From positions 1-10,265 of the forward strand of contig NZ_JZWV01000033.1 in NCBI RefSeq assembly GCF_000966975.1: DNA of 10,265 nt, written 5' to 3'. Positions 4,490 through 10,265 of the stretch are shown in pieces. Source of the DNA: Streptomyces katrae. GTDB taxonomy: Bacteria > Actinomycetota > Actinomycetes > Streptomycetales > Streptomycetaceae. Each line of letters starts with the position of its first letter. The first letter of the stretch is position 1. The notes under the pieces are model-generated. The model saw only the letters and a list, made by a program, of their open reading frames with translations. It was not told where the DNA came from and searched no databases. Position numbers and translations under genes: made by a program.

Positions 4490-5839
4490 ATGAACTCAGA
4501 TGCCGACGCCCTCCGCACCGTGAAAGACGCCGACCGGAAGCACGTCTTCCATTCCTGGTCGGCCCAGGAGCTCATCGACCCCCTCGCCGTCGCCGGGGCC
4601 GAGGGCTCGTACTTCTGGGACTACGAGGGCAACCGCTATCTCGACTTCTCCAGCGCGCTCGTCTACACCAACATCGGCTACCAGCACCCCAAGGTGGCCG
4701 CCGCCATCGCGGAGCAGGCCGGAAAGCTCTGTACGGTCGCGCCCGGCTTCGCCGTGGACGTCCGCTCCGAGGCGGCCCGCCTGATCGCCGAACGCACCCC
4801 CGGCGACCTCGACAAGATCTTCTTCACCAATGCCGGCGCCGAGGCCGTGGAGAACGCCGTCCGCATGGCCCGGCTGCACACCGGCCGGCCCAAGGTGATG
4901 TCCGCGTACCGCTCGTACCACGGCGCCACCACCACCGCGATCAACCTCACCGGTGACGCCCGCCGCTTCGGCAACGACACCGCGACCGCCGGCGTCGTGC
5001 ACTTCTGGGGCCCCTTCCCCTACCGCTCGCCCTTCTACGCCGGCAGCGAGGCCGAGGAGTGCGAGCGCGCGCTGCGCCACCTGGAGGACACGGTCGTCTT
5101 CGAGGGGCCGCAGTCCATCGCGGCGATCATCCTGGAGACGGTCGGCGGCGCCCCCGGCGTGCTCGTGCCCCCGGCCGGCTACCTGGCCGGCGTCCGCGAG
5201 ATCTGCGACCGCCACGGCATCGTGTTCATCCTCGACGAGGTGATGGTCGGCTTCGGCCGCACCGGCAAGTGGTTCGCCGCCGAGAACTGGGACGTCACCC
5301 CCGACCTCCTCTGCTTCGCCAAGGGCGTCACCAGCGGTTACGTACCGCTCGGCGGTGTCGCCATCTCCTCCGCCATCGCCGAGACCTTCGCCCGCCGCCC
5401 CTACCCGGGCGGGCTGACCTACTCCGGGCACGTCCTGGCCTGCGCCGCCGCCGTGGCCACGATCGGCGTGATGGCGGAGGAGGGCGTCGTCGAGCAGTCC
5501 GCCCGCACCGGCGCCGAGCTGCTGGGCCCGGGCCTGCGCGCGCTCGCCGAGCGGCACCCGTCCGTGGGCGAGGTCCGCGGCCTGGGCACCTTCTGGGCGC
5601 TGGAACTCGTACGGGACGCGGGCACGCGGGAGCCGCTCGTCCCGTACAACGCCTCGGGCGCCGAGAACGCGCCCATGGCGGCCTTCGGGGCGGCCCTGAA
5701 GAAGGGCGGCCTGTGGCCCCTCCTCGCCGGGAACCGGATCCACGTCGCCCCGCCCTGCAACATCTCGGCCGAGGACGTGGCCAAGGGGCTGGAGATCCTC
5801 GACGGGGCCCTCGCCGTCACGGACGCGCACATGGCCTGA
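4490..5839 (+). CDS. Class III PLP-dependent aminotransferase
   Basis: This 449-residue enzyme is a full-length omega-type transaminase (fold type I, cytoplasmic). Visible features are the N-terminal substrate-side segment (GSYFWDYEGNRYLDF, 39-53), the cofactor phosphate loop (TNAGAEAVENAVRMAR, 113-128), YRSYHGAT with Y143/H144, E216 in ETVGG, the D249-E250 pair in FILDEVMVGFGRTGKW, and the Schiff-base lysine K278 in CFAKGVTSGYVPLGG. The family includes taurine-, beta-alanine- and omega-amino acid-pyruvate transaminases; similar Streptomyces proteins occur with pyrimidine/hydantoin breakdown genes. The exact amine donor cannot be read from the sequence. ATG 4490 has no Shine-Dalgarno sequence but lies six bases after a TAnnnT element, suggesting a leaderless message; a GTG at 4520 is an in-frame alternative. 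Uricase follows 282 bases downstream on the same strand, giving a loose nitrogen-salvage context. Confidence 0.92.
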   Translation: MNSDADALRTVKDADRKHVFHSWSAQELIDPLAVAGAEGSYFWDYEGNRYLDFSSALVYTNIGYQHPKVAAAIAEQAGKLCTVAPGFAVDVRSEAARLIAERTPGDLDKIFFTNAGAEAVENAVRMARLHTGRPKVMSAYRSYHGATTTAINLTGDARRFGNDTATAGVVHFWGPFPYRSPFYAGSEAEECERALRHLEDTVVFEGPQSIAAIILETVGGAPGVLVPPAGYLAGVREICDRHGIVFILDEVMVGFGRTGKWFAAENWDVTPDLLCFAKGVTSGYVPLGGVAISSAIAETFARRPYPGGLTYSGHVLACAAAVATIGVMAEEGVVEQSARTGAELLGPGLRALAERHPSVGEVRGLGTFWALELVRDAGTREPLVPYNASGAENAPMAAFGAALKKGGLWPLLAGNRIHVAPPCNISAEDVAKGLEILDGALAVTDAHMA

Positions 5840-6121
5840 GCCGCGTGCTTGTGGGGTCGCCCAAGGCCCGGGAGGCGCTGTTCGGAGGTTCCGTGCGGTG
5901 GTCAACCCCCCGTACACATGGTGCAATCCCGTCAGTACTTCCGTACAACAGTTACGACTCAGCACCTACGGACCGGGATGCACGTCAGTCCCGGGGCGGT
6001 CCCTCCGGGGCCGAACGGCGGGGAGCGGGACGTCCCCCTCAGGGGGGCGGGCGCTGGACGCCGGGCGTACGGGATCCAGAACAACGGACTCCGTGTTCCC
6101 GAGTACCCGAAGGAAGACAGC
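5840..6121 (+). promoter_or_regulatory. Uricase promoter/leader region
   Basis: These 282 bases probably contain the uricase promoter. An inverted repeat GTAC-TTCC-GTAC lies at 5935-5946, in an AT-richer stretch (5910-5965) that stands out from the surroundings and contains TACAAC and GTTACGACT elements that could serve as a -10. Downstream, about 150 bases of GC-rich sequence include a hairpin CCCCC-TCA-GGGGG (6034-6046). The uricase Shine-Dalgarno is AAGGA (6110-6114), seven bases before ATG. No clear terminator follows the aminotransferase, so read-through is also possible. Confidence 0.4.
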
Positions 6122-7039
6122 ATGAGCAAGCACGTCCTGGGCCAGAACCAGTACGGCAAGGCCGAGAACCGCATCGTCGTCGTGACCCGCAAGGGCAGCG
6201 ACGGCTCCTGGGCCGAGATCCGCGACCTGAACGTCTCGGTCGCCCTGCGCGGCGAGTTCCGCGACGTCCACCTCACCGGTGACAACGCCAACTGCCTGCC
6301 GACCGACACCACCAAGAACACGGTGTACGCCTTCGGCAAGGAGCACGGCATCGCCTCGCCCGAGGCCTTCGGCATCCTGCTCGCCAAGCACTTCGTCTCC
6401 TCCCAGGCCCCGATCCGCGAGGCGCAGATCCGGATCGAGGAGTTCGCCTGGGAGCGGATCCCCGTCCCGACGCGCAAGGAGCAGCACTCCTTCGTCCGCA
6501 AGGGCCAGGAGGTGCGCACCGCACAGGTCACCTACAGCGAGACCACCGGCCTCCAGGTCATCTCGGGGCTGAAGGACCTGACCGTGATGAACTCGACCAA
6601 TTCCGAGTTCCACGGCTTCATCAAGGACAAGTACACGACCCTCCAGGAGGCGTACGACCGCATCCTGGCCACCAAGGTCACCTCCCGCTGGGCGCACTCG
6701 GCGCTGGCCGCCGACGACGCCGGGTACGACTGGGACCGGTCGTACAAGAAGGTCCGCAAGCACATGCTGGAGGCCTTCGCGGAGACGTACTCCTACTCGC
6801 TGCAGCAGACCCTGAACCAGATGGCCGAGCGGGTGCTCGACAACTGCCCCAAGGTCAACGAGGTGCGCCTCAACCTGCCCAACAAGCACCACTTCCTCGT
6901 CGACCTGGAGCCCTTCGGCCTCAAGAACGACAACGAGGTCTACTTCGCGGCGGACCGGATGTACGGCCTGATCGAGGGCACCGTCCACCGTGACGGCGTC
7001 CAGCCGGTGATCGCCACCTCCGACTGGATCGTGGCCTGA
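6122..7039 (+). CDS. Uricase (factor-independent urate hydroxylase)
   Basis: This 305-residue enzyme oxidises urate with O2 to 5-hydroxyisourate and H2O2 without a cofactor, a step in purine breakdown. It is collinear with well-studied uricases such as that of Aspergillus flavus: K13 in YGKAENRI and T61 in LPTDTTKNTVY match the catalytic Lys-Thr pair, F163 in SEFHGF, R180 in YDRILATKV and Q228 match urate-binding residues, and N254 and H256 lie in LPNKHHF. Two tandem T-fold domains cover about 10-140 and 145-295. All key residues are present, so it should be active; no peroxisomal signal is expected in a bacterium. ATG 6122 follows AAGGA at seven bases. Other purine-catabolic genes (hydroxyisourate hydrolase, OHCU decarboxylase, allantoinase) are not in the window. 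A perfect hairpin closes the transcript. The PucR-type regulator further right is a possible but unproven controller. Confidence 0.96.
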   Translation: MSKHVLGQNQYGKAENRIVVVTRKGSDGSWAEIRDLNVSVALRGEFRDVHLTGDNANCLPTDTTKNTVYAFGKEHGIASPEAFGILLAKHFVSSQAPIREAQIRIEEFAWERIPVPTRKEQHSFVRKGQEVRTAQVTYSETTGLQVISGLKDLTVMNSTNSEFHGFIKDKYTTLQEAYDRILATKVTSRWAHSALAADDAGYDWDRSYKKVRKHMLEAFAETYSYSLQQTLNQMAERVLDNCPKVNEVRLNLPNKHHFLVDLEPFGLKNDNEVYFAADRMYGLIEGTVHRDGVQPVIATSDWIVA

Positions 7040-7062
7040 CGCCCCTTTCCGCCCTGCCGGCT

Positions 7063-7095
7063 CCGGCCCGGACCGCGTCGCGGGGTCCGGGCCGG
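7063..7095. terminator. Bidirectional hairpin between uricase and the convergent phosphatase-like gene
   Basis: CCGGCCCGGACC (7063-7074) and GGTCCGGGCCGG (7084-7095) form a perfect 12-bp stem with a 9-nt loop. It lies 24 bases after the uricase stop and three bases before the convergent gene's stop codon (7099-7101). There is no T-tract, as in the hairpin at 144-188. Confidence 0.7.
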
Positions 7096-7098
7096 CCG

Positions 7099-7554
7099 TC
7101 ATTCCCGGGGCCGGCCGAGGTGCAGGTTCCAGCGGCCCGCCCGCCCGCTGAGCGAGGTCACCGTGTCCGGGCGCACGTCCAGCCGCCAGAACGCCGCCGC
7201 CGGCAGCTCCAGGGCGGACACCACCGCCGCCCGTACGACGGCCTGCGCGACCACCGCGTGGTGCCGGCCGGGCTCCAGCCCCGACAGGTGCTCCCCCGTA
7301 CGGGTGATCAGCGCGGCCACCGACTCCCCGCCGCCGGGCGGGGCGAACTCCGGTTCCGTGAGCCAGCGCCGGACCGCCTCCGGGTCCTCGGCGGCGACCT
7401 CGTCCAGGGTCCGGCCCGACCACGCGCCCATGTCCGGCCCGGCCAGGCCCTCGTGGCCCGGGCAGGGAAGCGCGTACCCGAACCGCCCCTGGCGGGCGGC
7501 TTCGTCGAGCGGGGGCGTGGTCAGCTGCAGGCGCACCGGGGCAGTCAGGGACAT
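7099..7554 (-). CDS. Histidine-phosphatase-fold protein lacking catalytic residues, cobalamin-linked
   Basis: This 151-residue protein resembles the phosphoglycerate mutase/CobC-like histidine phosphatase family: DMGAWSGRTLDEVAAEDPEAVRRWLTEPE (41-69), GGGESVAAL (74-82) and a C-terminal AFWRLDVRP...GRAGRWNLHLG. The catalytic parts are missing. The N-terminal RHG motif position reads RLQLTTP (8-14), the region that normally carries the second arginine (about 35 residues) is shortened, and the second catalytic His is Q104 in VVAQAVVRAAVV. It may be a pseudoenzyme with a binding role. It lies divergently next to the cobalamin riboswitch and cbtB-cbtA, where a CobC-like (alpha-ribazole phosphatase) ancestor would make sense. 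ATG 7554 has no Shine-Dalgarno sequence but sits six bases after TACGCT (TAnnnT), so it is probably leaderless. An upstream in-frame start at 7599 would add 15 unconserved-looking residues. Confidence 0.72.
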   Translation of the reverse strand: MSLTAPVRLQLTTPPLDEAARQGRFGYALPCPGHEGLAGPDMGAWSGRTLDEVAAEDPEAVRRWLTEPEFAPPGGGESVAALITRTGEHLSGLEPGRHHAVVAQAVVRAAVVSALELPAAAFWRLDVRPDTVTSLSGRAGRWNLHLGRPRE

Positions 7555-7560
7555 AAAAAG

Positions 7561-7566
7561 AGCGTA
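7561..7566 (-). promoter_or_regulatory. -10-like element for a leaderless phosphatase-like gene
   Basis: Read on the minus strand, TACGCT (TAnnnT) is followed by exactly six bases (CTTTTT) and then the ATG. This spacing would place the transcription start at the start codon, and no Shine-Dalgarno sequence exists between them. No convincing -35 is visible. Confidence 0.4.
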
Positions 7567-7605
7567 AAGCGTGCGCCCGGGGCGTGAGACGGCGGCCACA
7601 CGCCG

Positions 7606-7634
7606 TGGTGTTCAAGCCAGGAGCACGCTACCGT
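7606..7634 (+). promoter_or_regulatory. Possible promoter of the riboswitch-cbtBA transcript
   Basis: TACCGT (7629-7634) fits the TAnnnT -10 pattern, with TGGTGT (7606-7611) 17 bases upstream as a poor -35. The predicted start (about 7638-7641) falls right at the beginning of aptamer helix P1, so the assignment is plausible but tight. Confidence 0.3.
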
Positions 7635-7636
7635 CA

Positions 7637-7742
7637 CGGACGACATGAAGAAGGTATGACGGAAGTACCGGTGAGAATCCGGCACGGTCGCGCCACTGTG
7701 AATCCTCCCGCGGCGACGGGGGAGGTAAGTCAGACCCGTCCG
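7637..7742 (+). ncRNA. Cobalamin riboswitch aptamer
   Basis: The core matches the cobalamin (B12 box) riboswitch consensus: GGTGAGAATCCGGCAC (about 7670-7685), then GGTC, then GCCACTGTGA (7692-7701), a variable GC hairpin (CCTCCCG with GGGGGAGG, about 7704-7727), and the AGTCAGACCC element (about 7728-7737). The closing helix P1 is visible as CGGACG (7637-7642) paired with CGTCCG (7737-7742). Binding of adenosyl- or related cobalamin is expected to turn off the downstream cbtB-cbtA genes. A small hairpin GGGA/TCCC (7767-7781) directly precedes the Shine-Dalgarno GGAGG (7784-7788), and no terminator is visible, so control is probably at translation initiation. Ligand subtype cannot be decided from sequence. 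Confidence 0.92.
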
Positions 7743-7795
7743 CCTTCGACGAGAGCACCACTGACCGGGACGCGTGTTCCCCTGGAGGTTCTGCC

Positions 7796-8011
7796 ATGGC
7801 CCACTCCGCCGTGCCCGCTTCGGCCCCTGTCGCCGTAGCCCCCATCTCGCTCTCCGCGCTGGCCCCCTGGGCCGCCTTCGCCGCCGTCGTGACCCTCTTC
7901 CTGCTCTACCTCGTCGGCGTCGAGCAGGGTGCCGCCGCCCTCTTCCAGGGCGACACCGTCCACGAGTGGATGCACGACGGCCGCCACCTGCTCGGGTTCC
8001 CCTGCCACTGA
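7796..8011 (+). CDS. cbtB: CbtB, small subunit of cobalt transporter
   Basis: This 71-residue membrane protein has a single hydrophobic helix (about 22-44, PWAAFAAVVTLFLLYLVGV) and a histidine-rich C-terminus, TVHEWMHDGRHLLGFPCH (54-71), with H56, H60, H64 and H71 plus C70. This matches CbtB, the small partner of the CbtA cobalt transporter; the His-rich tail is thought to bind the metal. Start ATG 7796 has GGAGG seven bases upstream, right after the riboswitch expression platform, so it is the first riboswitch-controlled gene. cbtA follows after 41 bases on the same strand. The short length is normal for the family. Confidence 0.93.
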   Translation: MAHSAVPASAPVAVAPISLSALAPWAAFAAVVTLFLLYLVGVEQGAAALFQGDTVHEWMHDGRHLLGFPCH

Positions 8012-8052
8012 CCTCCTGCTGATCCCCCGCTGATCACGCAAGGAGCTCCCAC

Positions 8053-8805
8053 GTGAACACCGTCTCCCCCCGGGCCCTCCTGGTCCGGGGCATGCTGGCC
8101 GGCCTGCTCGCGGGCGTCGCCGCCTTCCTCGTCGCGTACCTGCTCGGCGAGTCCAAGGTGGACGCGGCGATCGCCATCGAGGAGGCCGGCGAGGCCGCCC
8201 ACGACCACGCCGAGGCCGCCCCGGTCAGCCGGGCCCTCCAGGCCACGGCCGGCCTCGGCACCGGCACCCTGCTCTACGGCATCGCGCTCGGCGGCATCGC
8301 CGCGCTCGTCTTCTGCTTCGCCCTCGGCCGGATCGGACGCTTCGGCCCCCGGGCCACGGCGGCCCTGGTCAGCGGCGGGCTGTTCCTCACCGTAGGACTG
8401 GTGCCGTTCCTGAAGTACCCCGCCAATCCCCCCGCCGTCGGCGACCCCGACACGGTCGTCCGGCGGACCACCCTCTACCTGCTGATGATCGCCCTGAGCG
8501 TGCTGCTGGCCTCGGGCGCCCTGATCCTGGGCCGGCGGCTCGCGCCGCGCCTGGGCAACTGGAACGCCTCGGTCCTGGCCTCGGTCGCCTTCGTGGCGGC
8601 CGTCGGCACCGCCTATGCGCTGCTGCCGGCGGTCAACGAGGTGCCGGAGGACTTCCCGGCGGCACTGATCTGGCAGTTCCGGCTCGCATCGCTGGCCATC
8701 CAGGCAGTGGTGTGGACGACTTTCGGCCTGGCCTTCGGTTTTCTAGCCGAACGCGCTATTGCCCCGGCCGCCGCCCCCAAGGAGGCTGTACAGCCGACGA
8801 GTTGA
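8053..8805 (+). CDS. cbtA: CbtA, cobalt transporter membrane subunit
   Basis: This 250-residue integral membrane protein has about six hydrophobic segments (roughly 9-31, 68-91, 100-119, 137-160, 172-192, 208-232). The first loop after helix 1 is acidic with histidines (EEAGEAAHDHAEAAPVSR, 43-60), a likely metal-facing motif of CbtA. Helix 3 leads into FLKYPANPPAVGDPDTV (119-135), characteristic of the family, and EVPEDFPAALIWQFRLASL (196-214) precedes the last helix. It is predicted to import cobalt for cobalamin synthesis together with CbtB, under the same riboswitch. Start is GTG 8053 with AAGGAG (8040-8045) seven bases upstream. The intergenic spacer with cbtB contains a tandem GCTGATC repeat of no clear role. 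Full length, with no damage visible. Confidence 0.94.
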   Translation: MNTVSPRALLVRGMLAGLLAGVAAFLVAYLLGESKVDAAIAIEEAGEAAHDHAEAAPVSRALQATAGLGTGTLLYGIALGGIAALVFCFALGRIGRFGPRATAALVSGGLFLTVGLVPFLKYPANPPAVGDPDTVVRRTTLYLLMIALSVLLASGALILGRRLAPRLGNWNASVLASVAFVAAVGTAYALLPAVNEVPEDFPAALIWQFRLASLAIQAVVWTTFGLAFGFLAERAIAPAAAPKEAVQPTS

Positions 8806-8857
8806 GGACGGCACTCCGGTTTCGGACGTGCCGGGTGCGAAGGGGTGGAACCGGGAC

Positions 8858-9103
8858 ATGCAGTCCGCGATCCGGGAATGGCGGGGCTGGACCGGCGCCG
8901 CACCGTTCTGGCTGAACTCGGTGCTGCTGAGCCTGGCCCCCTTCACCGCGGTCCCCCTGTTCGCCCAGATCGGCGTCATCACCGCCCTGGCCGCCCTCGG
9001 CGGACTGGCCCGCCAGCTCTGGTACGGGGACTACGGCCACCCGGTGATGCACCTCGCCGCCGCCCTCATGGGGGCGGCGGCGGTGGTTTTCGTGGTCCTC
9101 TGA
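8858..9103 (+). CDS. Small two-helix membrane protein, function unknown
   Basis: I do not recognise this 81-residue protein. It starts with an amphipathic/aromatic segment (MQSAIREWRGWTGAAPFW), then a long hydrophobic stretch (LNSVLLSLAPFTAVPLFAQ and IGVITALAALGGLA, about 19-51) that may hold one or two helices, a polar turn RQLWYGDYGHPVMH (52-65) and a final helix (LAAALMGAAAVVFVVL). It starts 52 bases after cbtA on the same strand, so it could be cotranscribed with the cobalt genes. The histidines H61 and H65 in the turn are suggestive but weak. ATG 8858 has AAGGGG about 12 bases upstream, a long spacing; earlier in-frame codons exist but encode Pro/Arg-rich sequence that looks non-coding. 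Third-position GC and the clean hydrophobic pattern support a real gene. Confidence 0.6.
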   Translation: MQSAIREWRGWTGAAPFWLNSVLLSLAPFTAVPLFAQIGVITALAALGGLARQLWYGDYGHPVMHLAAALMGAAAVVFVVL

Positions 9104-9185
9104 CCCGCGTCGTCTCCCGGACCCGCCACCGAACTGCCCTTCCGGCGAGGAAGAATGGGGCTTTTCGAGTGGAACGGGGACTGGT

Positions 9186-10238
9186 GTGACGGCGGAGGGG
9201 CGGGACATACCCGAGGAGTACCTGACCGGGTACGTACGCATGCTCGCGGAGGTCTCGGCCACCGGCCGGCGCCCCTCGGACGAGGAACTCGACGCCCTCC
9301 GCGACCTCGGCGAGCACGCCGCCGGGGCCGGGTACGGCCTCGGGGCCCTGCTCGGCGCCCTGGCGGCCGCCCGCGCCGCGCTCGGCGGCCGGGCCGCCGC
9401 CCCCGGTCCCCTGCCCACCGTGGTGGAACGGGCCGTGGACGCCGTCGCCGAGGGCCACGGGCGGGCTGCCCGGCTGGCGGAGCGCCAAGAGGAAGCGGCC
9501 CGCCGCGAGTTCCTCGACGCCCTCCTGCTCGGCCACGGCGCCCCCGGCCCGCTCGCGGAGCACGCCGACCGCTTCGGCCTCCGCCCCGCCCCGACGCACA
9601 CGGTGGCCGTCGCCCGGGCCCGGGCCCCGTACGCGGACGGCGGCCCGGAGGTCCGGCGGCTGGAGCGGGCGCTGGCCGGGACCGCCCTGCTCGCCGTCAA
9701 GGAGGGCCGGCTCATCTGCGTGGCGCCCGGCGACGACGAGGCGGTCCCGGCCCGCTTCGCGCGGCTGGCCCACGCGGGTGCCGGCCCCGGCGGGCTCGTC
9801 GCGACCGGGCGGCCGCACCCCGGCCCGGGCGGGGCGGCCGCCTCCTACGCGGAGGCCCTGCGCGCCCTCGACCTCGCGGACCGGCTCGGCCTCGACGGGC
9901 CCCTGCTGCGCGCCGCCGACCTGCTGGTCTACCCCGTGCTGACCCGGGACCGGGCCGCCCTGGCCGACCTGGTCCTGACCGTGCTCGGCCCCCTGCGGTC
10001 CGGCCGGGGCGGAGCGGTGCCCCTCCTCGAAACCCTGACCGCCTACTTCGACGCGGGCTGCGTGTCGGCGGAGGCGGCACGGCGGCTGGACCTGAGCGTC
10101 CGGGCTCTGACCTACCGCCTGGAACGCATCCACAGCCTGACGGGCCACAACCCCGCCAACCCCGCCCACCGCTACACCCTCCAAACAGCCACCCTGGGCT
10201 CCCGCCTCCTGAACTGGCCCACAGACCCCCTCCCCTGA
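9186..10238 (+). CDS. PucR/CdaR-type helix-turn-helix transcriptional regulator
   Basis: This 350-residue regulator has an N-terminal helical region (about 8-112) resembling the RsbRD-type N-terminal domain found with PucR HTHs, a middle alpha/beta region (about 130-250, TVAVARARAPYADGG, LLAVKEGRLICVAPGDD, YAEALRALDLADRLG) like the GGDEF-like domain of CdaR-type proteins, and a C-terminal PucR HTH (279-345): LLETLTAYFDAGCVSAEAAR, then LSVRALTYRLERIHSLTGHNP. There is no classical PucR N-terminal ligand domain, so a direct role as purine-responsive PucR is not established. Start is GTG 9186 with GGGGA about six bases upstream. It follows the small membrane gene after 82 bases. Uricase lies 2.1 kb upstream. 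The gene may have its own promoter in the preceding gap, but no clear -35/-10 pair is seen. Confidence 0.9.
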   Translation: MTAEGRDIPEEYLTGYVRMLAEVSATGRRPSDEELDALRDLGEHAAGAGYGLGALLGALAAARAALGGRAAAPGPLPTVVERAVDAVAEGHGRAARLAERQEEAARREFLDALLLGHGAPGPLAEHADRFGLRPAPTHTVAVARARAPYADGGPEVRRLERALAGTALLAVKEGRLICVAPGDDEAVPARFARLAHAGAGPGGLVATGRPHPGPGGAAASYAEALRALDLADRLGLDGPLLRAADLLVYPVLTRDRAALADLVLTVLGPLRSGRGGAVPLLETLTAYFDAGCVSAEAARRLDLSVRALTYRLERIHSLTGHNPANPAHRYTLQTATLGSRLLNWPTDPLP

Positions 10239-10242
10239 CTCC

Positions 10243-10265
10243 CCGGCCAAATCCGGCCCGGCCGG
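10243..10265. terminator. Likely terminator hairpin after the PucR-type gene, at the window edge
   Basis: CCGGCC (10243-10248) and GGCCGG (10260-10265) are complementary and start four bases after the stop codon. The right arm reaches the last base of the window, so the full stem cannot be judged. Confidence 0.4.

Noticed and set aside
4496..5965. Minus-strand open frame (489 codons) opposite the aminotransferase
   Set aside because: A shadow of the real gene: the plus strand encodes a complete class III aminotransferase with its PLP lysine.
5966..7615. Minus-strand open frame (549 codons) across uricase and the phosphatase-like gene
   Set aside because: It runs through the uricase complement and the terminator hairpin and has low-complexity composition.
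9066..10250. Minus-strand open frame (394 codons) opposite the PucR-type gene
   Set aside because: Gly/Gln/Arg-rich shadow; the plus strand carries a well-formed PucR HTH.
1..10265. tRNA, rRNA, CRISPR array, insertion sequence, or phage attachment site
   Set aside because: No cloverleaf, repeat-spacer array, transposase-like protein or flanking target duplication could be found on either strand.

Overview
The window is high-GC actinobacterial DNA, almost certainly from Streptomyces or a close relative. Third codon positions are strongly G/C, several starts are GTG, and the gene types are typical of that genus: a TrmB/LuxR-type regulator, an ECF41-like sigma factor, an RsbW-like ATPase, and a cobalamin riboswitch ahead of cbtB-cbtA. 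Most genes can be assigned to families, but the left third holds a small locus I cannot match to a named system.

Layout. (1) 1-143: the end of a membrane protein, closed by a perfect 12-bp hairpin shared with the convergent operon. (2) 193-1351, minus strand: a three-gene operon read as secreted 70-aa peptide, 91-aa protein, then an orphan LuxR-type regulator whose receiver domain lacks the phosphorylation residues. (3) 1352-1617: a divergent control region with two overlapping long-range inverted repeats. (4) 1618-2598: a TrmB-like/LuxR-type regulator divergent from the peptide. (5) 2724-3614: an ECF41-like sigma factor with its SnoaL-like C-terminal extension, convergent with an anti-sigma-type ATPase (3653-4072). 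(6) 4073-4489: a non-coding stretch with an unassigned terminator-like hairpin and a dyad, TGTCCA-N5-TGGACA, next to an apparently leaderless class III aminotransferase (4490-5839). (7) 6122-7039: uricase after a 282-nt leader/promoter region, ended by a perfect 12-bp hairpin shared with a convergent gene. (8) 7099-8805: a cobalamin-linked block with a catalytically degenerate histidine-phosphatase-fold gene, divergent from a cobalamin riboswitch that controls cbtB-cbtA (cobalt uptake). (9) 8858-10238: a small two-helix membrane protein and a PucR-type HTH regulator.

How the parts may work together. The clearest pathway unit is cobalt acquisition: when cobalamin is scarce the riboswitch should allow CbtB and CbtA to be made. 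The aminotransferase and uricase fit nitrogen salvage (amine and purine breakdown), possibly with the PucR-type regulator, but only proximity supports that link. The most promising unexplored unit is 193-2598: an exported Cys-free peptide, a small soluble protein, a phosphorylation-independent LuxR regulator and a divergent TrmB/LuxR regulator, arranged as in a self-contained peptide-linked regulatory circuit.
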